64,000 nt of DNA, taken from positions 173,986 to 237,985 of the forward strand of contig NW_025401135.1 of NCBI RefSeq assembly GCF_011075055.1, read 5' to 3'. A model generated the notes under the pieces. That model was given only the letters and a program-made list of their open reading frames with translations, was not told the DNA's origin and ran no database searches. Of this stretch, positions 52,023 through 62,823 are shown piece by piece (positions within the stretch are counted from its first letter, which is position 1; each line of letters begins with the position of its first letter). The translations under genes were made by a program, and so were the position numbers. The DNA is from Mangifera indica. Taxonomy: Eukaryota; Streptophyta; Magnoliopsida; Sapindales; Anacardiaceae.

Positions 52023-52931
52023 AGCAAAAGGACTATTTCTCACTCAAAGTTTGATGTAAAGATAAATATATACTTGTGAGATTTCAAAAATTTAAACACT
52101 CAATCATCCCTAAACTTTTGTTAAAATTACTGTTAAATATAAGGATAAAATCGTTATTTTAATAATATTATTAAAAATATATAATTTTATCTTATTTCCT
52201 TCCTAGGTTTTAAAAACTAATAATTTTACCCCTACCTAAAGTTTTCAAATTTTGAAAAGTCATATTTCCCCCCAAGCCTAGGTTTTTTTCTTTACCTCTC
52301 CAACCACCGGTGACTGCCACTTTCCACCCTAAACCCGACCACCATCTTCATTGTCATCTCTCTCTTCTCCTGTCGTGTCATCGAGTCCAAATGAAGGGAC
52401 AACATTCATTGTCCAAATTTGGACAACAAAGCGTCATCCAAACAAAAGTTTTGTCCTTCATCGTCATCAGAGAAAGACACGTTAGGAGAGATCATCGACA
52501 TCGAGTCCAAATGAAGGGACAACATTCATTGTCCAAATTTGGACAACAAAGCGTCATCCAAACAAAGATTTTGTCCTTCATCGTCATCGAAGAAAGACAC
52601 ATTAGGAGAGATCATCGAGAGAGAGAAATACCGAAAAGGGAGGTTATTGTTCACCAGATTTGTTTACCAAATCTTAGGGGGAAAAGTGAATTTTTCAAAA
52701 CATAATCTTGAGAAAAAATTGTTTTTTTTTCCAAACTAAAGGGGGAAATGAAATATAATTTTATTTGTTTTAATATTATTAATAAAATGATAATTTTATC
52801 TTTAACCTAATAGAAAATTCTTGGGTGTGTGGAAATGGACTAAATCTTGGGTGGGTATTTTGGTTTTTGAAATCTCATGGGTATGTGTTTGTTTTCACAT
52901 TAAACCTTCAGTGGGAAATAGTCATTTGGCC
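52023..52931. mobile_element. Non-autonomous Mutator-type long-TIR element, copy 4
   Basis: This 909-bp element is flanked by a perfect 9-bp duplication, TATAATAAA (52014-52022 and 52932-52940). The ends match (AGCAAAAGGACTATTTCTCA against GGCCAAATGACTATTTCCCA), with GAGATTTCAAAAA shared further in. The core has a 120-bp direct duplication (52379-52498 and 52499-52618) that opens a 131-codon frame. Its two 40-residue repeats come from the duplication and show no known domain. Confidence 0.85.
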
Positions 52932-53199
52932 TATAATAAAATAAAATTTGTATAGCTAATAACAAAGTATATTGTTAGGATGAAGTAGTTGTACCTTACA
53001 TGAGTCAATTTATTGAAGTGCATCTAATGATTTGATAGATGGAGTTACAATATATTAATCAAAATTGAATGCAAAAGCTATGTTACTGTTATATATAAGG
53101 TGGATTTTCCACCACGTAAACAAGTTTGATGTGGGAATGCATTAAATATTTTCATGGCTTATGATTACACGAAGTGTGAATTGAAAAGTAGTAGCAACA

Positions 53200-54130
53200 G
53201 TGGATAAAACAAGAGCATCATAATTGGTAATAACAGTACTAGAAGTAGTAAAACGTGGAGTATTTCAAAACTGTAAAGATCTAGATTGAAAAGTGGTAGA
53301 ATTGAAAGATTGTTTTCGAGCCAATTTTCGACACTCTAAAATATGATGATCGGGTTTTTTATAATAACAACGTTCATTGAAGTTATTAGATCCAACCTTA
53401 GGTACAAGTGTAGCTGCAGCAACTATTGGATTAGAATGAACATTAGAAACTACCATAACTATGTCACCATGTTGGAAACATAGGAATCCAAGACAAGTTT
53501 CTTCTAAAACTAATTGAGTAACTGTTTGATTAAGAGTCAGTAATGGTACCATGTGCAACAAGAAGGCTCGTGTATGCTTAAATTCATTTCATAAAGCCAT
53601 TAAAAATTGAATCAATCGGTCTTCCTTTCTGTATTTTTGAAATTTTTGTATATCTTTAGTTTTGTTTGAAATAGGCTCTAACATAACAATTTGATCCCAA
53701 TAAAATGCATTTGAGCATAAGAATCTTGGATAGATTGACCTGGCTCTTGAGTCATGCGATGTAGAATACTTTGTAAGTGATATAAAAAAGTTAAATCACC
53801 TGTGACATTATGCTTTTTTAACATGTCCCAAATTTTCTTTGTAGATTTATAATAATCTAATTCTTTATAAATTATGGGAATTAACGTATTTCGAAACTGA
53901 GTAATGATTTGATGGTTTTTGTAATCCTAATCTTCAAGATGTTCCCCATATCTAACATCAGTTTCCTCTCTATCTCGATTTGGGGCTTTGATATCGCTAG
54001 TAACAATTCTCCACAATTTTGAGCGTTTTAGAAAGCTAGACATAGCTTAGGACCAAGTGACATAATTTGTGTTATTCAAAAGAATATCACATGGTCTAGA
54101 TATTTTAGATTGTCCTTTAATAGCAGACAT
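53200..54130 (-). pseudogene. Ty1/copia gag fragment
   Basis: From ATG at 54130 on the minus strand the text reads MSAIKGQSKISRP, then NNTNYVTW, KIWDMLKKHNVTGDLTFLY and GQSIQDSYAQMHF. This is the copia-type gag helical region (UBN2/retrotran_gag). It is followed by a degraded zinc knuckle around ERCYYKKPDHHILECRK, in which the second Cys is missing. Stops, for example at 53927-53929, break the frame. Protease, integrase and reverse transcriptase are absent downstream, so the element is truncated. Confidence 0.75.
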
Positions 54131-54285
54131 GATTTCAAGGATAAGAGAAATTAGGAAAATTAAGTAGGGACGAGAAAAAAAAATGAGATGACGCAAAAAT
54201 GGTAAATGAATGAAATGATTGCTAAAAGGAAAAAAAAAAATTGTGTAGAACCAAAGGTTGAAGTGGTTTTACATAGGCTCATATA

Positions 54286-54455
54286 TCATGATAATTTTGA
54301 TAACAAAGATTGAATAAAAAAAGAAATTATATGTAGAGATGATAATTCGGCCTGAATTTAGAGGCCTCGATCATGATAATTTTGATAACAAAGATTGAAT
54401 AAAAAAAGAAATTATATGTAGAGATGACAATTTCGACCTAAATTTTGGGGCCCCG
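54286..54455. repeat. 85-bp tandem duplication across the hAT/LTR junction
   Basis: The units 54286-54370 and 54371-54455 both read TCATGATAATTTTGATAACA through AATTATATGTAGAGATGA. Each has LTR sequence, the hAT target site and the first bases of the hAT terminus, so the duplication occurred after the insertion. Confidence 0.85.
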
Positions 54456-57400
54456 ACCTTAAAGGGGAGAAGATTCTCTAATATAAATAGAAATGAAGAT
54501 ACATTTATAATATCTTATATTTAGGGGCCCCAACCCTAAAGAGGACAGAGATAAAAAAAATCTTTATAGTTGGGGATGAGTCAGGAATGGGGATATATAT
54601 GTTCTCACCCCGCCCTGCCCCTCCAATTTCTACCCTATAAATCTAATATATTATAAATGTTTAAGGTTATTACAAAATTACCCTAAATCAAATATATATT
54701 TACTAAAAACTATACGGTTAATAATTTTTATTACAAAACTGTCACCCATCTTTTAACCCTAAATCTAATTCTTTTTTTTCTTGCATATTCCACTTCACTC
54801 CACTCCACTGCCACACACCTAGCCATCATCTATTTATATTTTCTCTAATCATTAGTAGATTCACCGTCTTCTTGATTTTGAGTTGGCTAGTGTAAAGTTT
54901 ACTTTCGTAAGTCTACCTCAATACGATTACCTTGCACCTCACATGTTTACACTTAAGCTTTTGTGTTCATGTTATTAATGTTTTTGTATTGTTTACTAAT
55001 TGTATAGAAAGCTGATGTTAGATTAGTTATAACAATATATGATGTTGTTATTACCTAATGTTAGATTGTGCAAAAAAGCTTATGTTAGTTTATGTTAGAT
55101 TAATTGATGTTGTTGTACACTTAAGCTATTGTATTAATACTTTTGTCTATTGCAGTCTTTAATGTCATTAAAAAGCGAAGAGTATCGACAATAATTTTGA
55201 CTTTCATTTGACGAAGTGCATGGTGTTAGATTAGCTCTAATTATTTGCACATTAACTGATTGGCTTTTAAAAGAAACTCAAAAATTTAGTTTCTTAATTA
55301 ACCATTGATGCATATATGTCACCCTTGAATTTAATAGAATAGTTCTTATTTTTATAATCTCATACACGTTTCTAATAATAAAAATATAAATTCTCTCCCT
55401 CTTAAAAATTATTATTTTATTTTTTCTAATATAGATTCTTGTTCAAGATTTCAATTGTGCATTCCAATAGAGCATTCTTCTTCAGGTAATTTCAATATTT
55501 TACTTGTTTAGACATGATGAAATGAAGAATATGCTTAACCATATAAGCCTGAGAAAATATTAGGGTGAAGATATTCTAGTTGCAACAATGTAACTACATT
55601 TTCTGCTCTCGTTAGAATTCAACAGAAGAATATGCCACTTTTGAGTTTTTGAAGAATATGCCACTTTTGAGTTTTTGATTTTGACATAATCAAACTTAAT
55701 TAAAGATAATTATTTTGGGATTATAATGGTTCATGTTTTATTTTGTGATGGTGAAATTAGTTTATTGATTGTGATTTGCATTATGGGTTTTAATATTTGT
55801 GTTAATAGTAATTTGTATTATAAATTTTGGACTATTTGATAGGGATATCTGTTGAAAACTCATTGGTTAATAAAAGAAAAAACATTGAAGATGTTAACAT
55901 TCAAAATTCTCAATCCTTTAAAAAATTAACATCTTCTGAAAGTGGTCATCATACTACAACTCTGGTAGGAAGTAATCAAATGCAATTACTTGTTGATAAA
56001 AGTAATACATTAAGTCAGGAGATGCGAAGTCCTTGTTTAAGCCCTCTTCAGAATGCACCTAACGACTTTTTTGTTATTGGTCCTGTTGGAAGGTATAAAT
56101 CAATTGTATGACAACATTTCAAAAAAGTAAAGTATGATGGAAAAGACAAGGTAGAGTGTAACTATTGCCACAAACAATTAGTAAGTGGGGGAAAAAATGA
56201 CACTAGATATTTACATGATTATCATAAAATTTGTCTGAAAAAAAATATCATGATGTAGCACAGAAGTTGCTTGTAGAGTCCCATAGAGAGAATATTAAAT
56301 TAACATTATCCACTTGTCAATTTGATCAAGAGGCATGTAAAAAAAATCTTACAAATATGATTATACTATATGAACATCCTTTAAGCATAGTAAATTATTG
56401 TGGGTTTAGGAGATTTTGTAACACTATTCAACCTTTGTTTAAGATGGTCTCTAGGAACATCATTAAGAAGGACATAATGAATATTTATGATGTTGAAAAG
56501 GGCAAGACAATAAAGTTGTTGAACAAAAATTTGGGAAAAATTGCAATCCCTTGTGATTTATAGACTGCAAACAACCAAAAAAAAGGGTATATAACTATTA
56601 TTGCCCACTTCATCAATAACAAATGAGAGTTACAAAATAGATTTATGAGGTAATTTTTTTTTATGTTTAATATCTGTTGATATATTTTGTTAATACATAT
56701 ATATATATTTATATATGAATGAGTAGAATATTGATAGAAAGTTGTCCACATTGACTGTGGATAATTGTTTCACTAATGATGCAATTATTGATGATATCTT
56801 GAATAAATTATCACATTCATCACTTATACTTTATGGTTCATTGTTTCATATGCGTTTTTGTGCTCACATTCTCAATTTAATTATTCAAGATGGTTTATTT
56901 GTAATTAGTGATGAAATTGCAAAGATTTGAGAGAGTGTTGCCTTTTGGAGAGCATCACCTAAAAGGGAGCAAAATTTTGATAAAACAGTCAATCAAATGG
57001 GCATTCAAAGTATAGAGAAGTTTGTCTTTTGATTGTAAAACTCATTGGAACTTAACTTATGTTATACTTAATATTGCTTTGATTAACAAAAAGGTCTTTT
57101 GTTTTGGTTAAAGCTTTGTGAACCACACTATAAATGTTTACCAATAGAGAAAACGTGGGATTTGACCCAAGATATTTATGAGAAATTGGAAATATTTTAT
57201 AATATCATTCTATTATTCTCTAGCACTAAAATTTATACTACAAATGAATATTTTTCTAAAATTTGTCAAATCAAAATTCATGTGACAAAATGACTCATAA
57301 GTGAGAATGTCATGATAAAGAAAATAATTGCACAAATGATTGAAAATCTTAACAAGTATTAGAGTGTGATTCATGGAGTTATGGGGGTAGTCATTGTTTT

Positions 57401-58853
57401 AGGTCCTAGATTTAAAATGAAATTGTTAGATTATTTATTTCCTTTGATATATGGAAATAATGACAAAGACAAAATAATCAGAATTCAACAATATTGTTGT
57501 GATTTGCTTTATGAATATTAACCTGAGCATATAAGTAATACAATTAAACTTTGTTTGCTTCATCTTCTTCTCAATCCAGTTTTTATGGTAATGAGGAATA
57601 CCTAATAGATTTTGATATGTTTATTGAATAAGAATAAAGTAATATTCTAAGAAAATTAGAATTGAAATGTTATTTAGAGGAGCAACTTTTACCTAGGAGT
57701 TAAGACTTTGATATATTGACTTGGTGGAAGTTAAATGGGTCTAAATATCCAACTTTGCAGAGGATTGCTTAAAATATTCTTATTATTCTAGTCTTTACTA
57801 TTGCTTTTGACTTTGCTTTTAGCATTACTAAAAAGGTAGTAAGTCCACATTGCAATAGACTTCATTCAGATACAATGGATGCATTGATGTATTTTCAAAA
57901 ATTAGTTATAGATTGACCTAAAAGATAATAAAATAAATTTTTATCTACTTTAATATAAAGTTAATAATTATTAAATTTTGTTAGTTTTTAATTTTTTTTT
58001 AATTTTTTTGAAAGGTTAAGAGTTTTGTTCGACAATCTATGATAATAATAATTCAAAAGATAGTAAATATTTTCATCAATTTCTTTAATCAAATTAAATA
58101 ATTAATTTTAGCATTGGCTTTAAAAATATTGTAAGAATTTATTATCTATTTTTGCATGTGTTGTAGCTGATAATCGGTGATGTAGACTTGGTTTTATTGT
58201 CCAACTTTAATGTTTGGCATGTAAGTGGATTTCAATTTTTCAGTATATTTCAATTAGTTTTATATTTTTAATTACAATTCGTTGGTATTTCCTATATATA
58301 CTGCTTTTAAATTAATTTTTCTTTTGAAATTGATTATTACATGTTAGTTTTTAAAATATTGTTTTGTATTAACATGAATAATTAATGAAGATATCAACAT
58401 AAAGAGCTACTAATGAAGAGATTGATTATTACATATTGTTAAATTTTGTGAATGCTATTGATTTTTTTTTTAAATAAAACTTTGTATTTGAACTAAAGTA
58501 ACAAATGAATATTTTATAGCTCTTATAGTAAGTGATATTTTCAAAAAATATGATTTATTTTATCTATTGAAAAAAAAAATTGAAATTTATATTTGTGGGT
58601 ATAGGGAGGAGATTTTTCCCTGTATGTATGAGAATGGGGATGGGAAGAAGATTTTTGCCAATGGGGACAGGGAGGGGATGAGAAGAGGATTTTTTCCTAT
58701 GAGGACAGGGAAAAGATGAAGAAGGGATTTTTCTTTGCTGGGAAGGGATGATGATTCTTTGTTATCTTGGCATGGGCATAGGCCGAGGACGAGGATTGAT
58801 ATCTCCTACAGGGATTTATATCCCCTCCTTGCCCCTCTCCGTTGTCATCCCTA
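54419..58853 (+). mobile_element. hAT element of 4.4 kb with perfect 8-bp target duplication
   Basis: The target duplication ATTATATG occurs at 54411-54418 and 58854-58861. The ends TAGAGATGACAAT and (reversed right end) TAGGGATGACAAC match at 11 of 13 bases and look like plant hAT termini. The right subterminal region (58600-58830) is a purine-rich array of GGGGACAGGGA / GGGATGGGAAG words. It carries a degenerate transposase gene (55827-57920). Confidence 0.85.
55827..57920 (+). pseudogene. hAT transposase with BED zinc finger (RICESLEEPER-like), degenerate
   Basis: Ordered blocks match plant hAT transposases. A BED finger HFKKVKYDGKDKVECNYC...LHDYHKIC lies at about 56112-56240, and FDQEACKKNLTNMIILYEHP at about 56320. 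FRRFCNTIQPLFKMVSRN, then NQKKGYITIIAHF, lead to the catalytic-domain block LTVDNCFTNDAIID (about 56750), then FHMRFCAHILNLIIQDGL. The C-terminal dimerisation block reads EEQLLPRS, DILTWWKLNGSKYPTLQRIA and SPHCNRLHSDTMDALM (57680-57910). Stops replace conserved Trp codons at 56109-56111 and 56561-56563, and an Arg codon at 56928-56930. The gene cannot make an active transposase. Confidence 0.88.
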
Positions 58854-59106
58854 ATTATATGTTTTGTATTGTGTATTTACATCAATATACAACCTAGTAT
58901 TTATACCCTAAAGAAATATACATATTAAGAAATAAAATCAATCACTAATATAAAACCTAAATTAGAGCTAATTACAATCACAAAATTAGAGCCTAGATTA
59001 ATGTTAATTACAATATCTAAAATCAAGTCTACATTAGAGTTAATTATAATCACTAAATTAGAGCATAAATTAGGCCTAAATTAGAGATACAACTATTATT
59101 GTAACA

Positions 59107-60723
59107 GTGTCAAAACACAACCCATTTTACTTGAATTACTTTATGAAGTAATTTCTAGATTAATTAATATAAAACTGTGATCATAGTTAATATTAAAATA
59201 TTGATACTATCATGAGCCTTTTAGAACAAAAACCTAGAAGGTCAATGTCCAATCCAACATAAACATTGTAAAATCCATTTCCCTTTGACTACTCATCAAT
59301 CAAACAAATATCCAAAGTCCCACATACAAGTTATACCCAAACAAATAGTTATCATCCAACGAAATCTCCTCTACAATTGCATTTACCTTCGAAGTATCAT
59401 GTGCCCACATTAAAAGAAAGATATAATTAAGGTTAAAATATAGAAGAAAAAGATGTAATGATCAACAAATTGCAAATTGATAAAATTTAGAATAGAATAA
59501 ACTAAAAGTTAAGGATGAGTGTTGTTAGACGATTAGAAGTTTTTAGAGGCGATATTTGAGAAAATCAAAAGAAGAAAAGTTCATATTAGTGATGATGTTT
59601 GATGAAAGCAAAAATTCAAAAAGTTTTCGAATTGATAAAATTTTGAAGAGAACAAGCTAGAGGAAGAACAATTTGGTGGTCAACTGATGGTCGCTAGGGT
59701 TAGGGCTAAAAGTAGTTGAGATTGGATATGTGCGTTGTGCATGTGTGTGTATTAGGAATTTAGATTTTCGGTTACTCACTTGTAGATGATGAATATTTAA
59801 CTTCTTTAAAACATACAAATTGTGTTCAAGTTAGGAAGAGTCAACCCGAATACTATCTAATTCGTAGACAAGTTGATTCAAATATGTCCTAAATTAGAAT
59901 CTATATCAAAAAAATATTAAGTCCAAACTAATCTTTTACATGTCAAAAATTGTCAACTCTAAACCAAACATGATCTTTTACATATCAAGTTAACAAACCA
60001 TGTAAAAAATTGTCAACTCTATTATAGAATGTCTTGTTTGGTTGTGTATATATGTCAGAGTGTTGGAATATTTTTTTATTTTAATTTAATCTATCTTTAA
60101 AAGAAGTATTTCGATCTTTCCTTTCATCTTTTGTTACGTGCGATTGAGACAAAAAAAAAAATTGTGTTCTTGATATTTTACTTCTCTTAGATTGTCAAGA
60201 TTCAAAATTATAAGCCCTCACGAAAAGGGGGTGTGAGGGGTACCTTCTATATTTTATCATCTAATAAAATTATATGTACAAATAATAAATATAAATAATA
60301 ATATGTTACTATATAATTGAGTGATTTTGAATTAGAAATAAAATAATATCTAATTATTTAATGATATATTATTATTTATATATAAATTTATATTTTATTT
60401 ATATATATATATAAAATATTATTTTTTGGTTACAAAAAGGACTTTCAAGGTTGAATTTGCGGGTCTGAAACCCCTTAAAATATATATATATATTTCTTCC
60501 AAAAATTAAAAAATAAAAAATAAAGAAAGGCCATAATTGGAGGATAATCCAGTGCTGGATTCTATTTCACGGTGCAAAAAATTAAGCCTTCAACAATAAA
60601 CGCCTATGGGCCAAGTCGGCAAACTCTTGGGTGGTCCCAACCAACAACCAATTAAGTTTTATTATCAAATAATTAAATAAAATAATTTAAACATTTGGGG
60701 TTTGATTTTGAGACGGGAAAAAA
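59107..60723. other. Intergenic DNA with a palindromic MITE fragment
   Basis: No gene is supported. A palindromic MITE relative at about 60268-60420 has arms TATGTTACTATATAATTGAG and TCTAATTATTTAATGATATA. The rest is AT-rich and unassigned. Confidence 0.4.
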
Positions 60724-61625
60724 GGGAAAGGGAGTATTTTTCACCCAAATTTTAACCCAATCTCAAGTCACGTCTATGGAAGATGAAAAATTTAAACTTT
60801 TGTCTATAGCTAAACTGTTGTCTAAATTTTTAGTTAGAGAAAAGGGTAAAATCGTTATTTTATTTATAAATTTTAAAACTTTAAAATTTTTACATTTTCT
60901 TCTCTAAGTTTTAAAAACTAATACTTTAACCTATTCTCAAAGTTTAAAAATTTTAGATTTCACCTCTAGAGTTTGCTTTCTTCCTCGACTACCACCAATG
61001 ATCGACTCTTTCCATCGATCTCCCTTCTTTGCTACAAAGGATGAATCTTCATCACCCAGATTTGGACGACGAAGCGTCGTCCAAATCTGGAAGAGTAGAT
61101 GAAGGACGACGCTTCGTTGTTGCATTTGGATAATGCGATGAGCCATGAGTCATCCTTCGTCATTTGGGTTATGCGACAAAAAGATCTTCGTTTCTTCATC
61201 GCACTGTGCGATGAAGAGATGAATATTTTTTTGTCGCACCACCATATCGTACTAGTAGAAGTAGGAGGTCGGAGACGACATCGAAAGATGAAACTGAAGA
61301 GTGAAAGTAAAACTGTTATTTTTGAAAGTTATGAGGGGCGACTGAGTTTTAAAAAAATGAAAACCCTAGCTTTAGAGGTGAAAATATTACTTCTTAAAGT
61401 TTAAAAACTTTAGATAAAAGTGAAATATTAGTTTCTAAAACTTGGGGGTGAAAAAAATAAACTTTATAACTTTTAATATAAATAGTAAAATAACTATTTT
61501 ACCTCTTTCTTTAAAAGAAAAAATTAACAGAAGTTTGGCCATGGGTCGAAGTTTAGGTTTTTCATCTCCCGTGGGTGTGGACTTGAAAGTGGGCTAAAAT
61601 TTGGGTGGGAAATAGTTAGTTTCCC
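60724..61625. mobile_element. Non-autonomous Mutator-type long-TIR element, copy 5, next to the bZIP promoter
   Basis: The ends GGGAAAGGGAGTATTTTTCA and (reversed right end) GGGAAACTAACTATTTCCCA share CACCCAAATTTTA and AGATGAAAAA. The 9-bp flanks GGGAAAAAA (60715-60723) and GTGAAAAAA (61626-61634) differ at one base. The core has GGACGACGAAGCGTCGTCC, a perfect palindrome (61062-61080), and further GATGAAGGACGAC words. Open frames on both strands (60937-61146, 61099-61404) are by-products of the core repeats. Confidence 0.83.
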
Positions 61626-61634
61626 GTGAAAAAA

Positions 61635-62094
61635 ACGCTGTTTTTGTACTAAATACGTGGAACCTTGTTGCAGCAACAGCAAATCGCTCAAATTAAAAAA
61701 ATTATTTTCTTTCTTTCTATTTCTCGATTCAAGGTCCGATCATATTCCTTCAGGTAATATTATTTTTATATATAAATACAGTTCGAATGTCTTTTTCCTT
61801 CTGTATGGAACTTTACATTTTCAGCTGCATTTTCAACATTTAATTTTTTTTTTATGACGATGATAATCTTGATCTTTTCATTTTGTTTATTAAAATGTCT
61901 TATTTCTGAATTTGGCCGGTCTGTTTTGGTTTTAATATCAATGATTCAAAGCAATTGGGGTTTCTAGTGAGGCTCTTGATGGATTTCGAGTTTGACTATA
62001 GTGGAATGGTAATTTAGGGCTGAGTTGAGCTGATCGGATTTGATTTTAATTGACTTGTTCTTTTTAGGGGTTTGAGATCATTATATTTGGATGA
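61635..62094 (+). promoter_or_regulatory. Promoter and leader of the bZIP gene, with a probable leader intron
   Basis: An ACGTGG motif (61655-61660), the core of ABA-responsive elements, lies close to the likely transcript start. A donor CAG/GTAATA at 61754 and an acceptor TTTTTAG at 62067 suggest a leader intron of 61754-62067. The short pieces on either side would form the 5' untranslated region. This is inferred from signals only. Confidence 0.4.
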
Positions 62095-62823
62095 ATGGGG
62101 ATTCAAACAATGGGAAGTCAAAGTAATGGGCAACAGTCACATCTACAGCCCTCTAGACAAAACTCATGGTATAATTTAACATTGAATGAAGTTGAGAATC
62201 AATTAGGGATTTTAGAGAAACCCTGGGAAGTATGAATATGGATGAGCTTCTTAAGAATGTATGGACCTCTGAGTCTGATGAAATTGAGAACACTTCATCA
62301 CCATCTTGTTTGCAACAACGTCAGACGAGCATGATGTTGGCAAGGGCGTTGAGTGGGAAGACAGTGGATCAAGTTTGGAAAGAAATTCAACAAGGTTATG
62401 AGAAGAGGTTTGGTCGTCAAAGGGAACCGTCACTTGGGGAAGTTACTTTGGAGGATTTCTTGATACAGGCAGCAACAGTTAGTCCTTCCATGGAATTGGA
62501 TTCTCCGCAACCAATGGCTATGACACCTTCAATTCCTACCTTGTCAAACACAATAACACCAACCCGAAAGCGAGAGGCTGATGCTAATGCAATTGAGAAG
62601 AGTATTGAGAGGAGGCTGAGACGGAAGATCAAAAACAGGGAATCTGCTGCTCGTTCACGAGCTAGAAAACAGGTTTAAATTTTACCATGCCTTTCTGTTG
62701 AAAATGATTTGTCTACATACGATAGCTAATAATCTTGGAGTAAATGTGCAGGCCTATCATAATGAGCTTGTCAGCAAGGTTTCACGTCTTGAAGAAAGCA
62801 ATATAAAGCTCAAGAAAGAGAAG
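62095..62823 (+). CDS. Group-A (ABI5/AREB-like) bZIP transcription factor, 5' part, with a one-base frameshift
   Basis: These nuclear factors bind ABA-responsive elements and act in ABA, seed and drought signalling. The natural start at 62095 gives MGIQTMGSQSNGQQSHLQP, then QNSWYNLTLNEVENQLG. The frame then hits TGA at 62233-62235. The family continuation MNMDELLKNVW is in the next frame from 62232 and runs to the splice donor at 62672. That part carries the conserved SGKTVDQVWKEIQQ and PSLGEVTLEDFLIQA blocks and the basic region KIKNRESAARSRARKQ. Exon 2 (62752-62823) starts the leucine zipper, AYHNELVSKVSRLEE. One base seems missing in the CCC run at 62221-62223. The C-terminal exon, expected to end LRRTSSAPF-like, is beyond the window. 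Confidence 0.85.

Larger units (their letters stand above)
54276..59106 (-). mobile_element. Copia LTR and primer site, interrupted by a hAT element
   Basis: On the minus strand the LTR appears to start TGTTACAATAATAG (59106), with a TATAAATA box at 58898-58905, and to end TTATCA (54289). A primer-binding-like TGATATATGAGCC (54288-54276) follows, then the gag leader. Without the hAT insertion at 54419-58853 and its flanking repeats, the LTR would be roughly 290 bp. The outer 3' LTR is not found. Confidence 0.5.

Noticed and set aside
52310..52705. 131-codon frame with a 40-residue internal repeat
   Set aside because: It is produced by the 120-bp DNA duplication in a mobile element core; no start context or homology.
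62417..62632. Minus-strand frame inside the bZIP exon
   Set aside because: It is the antisense shadow of a conserved plus-strand coding exon.
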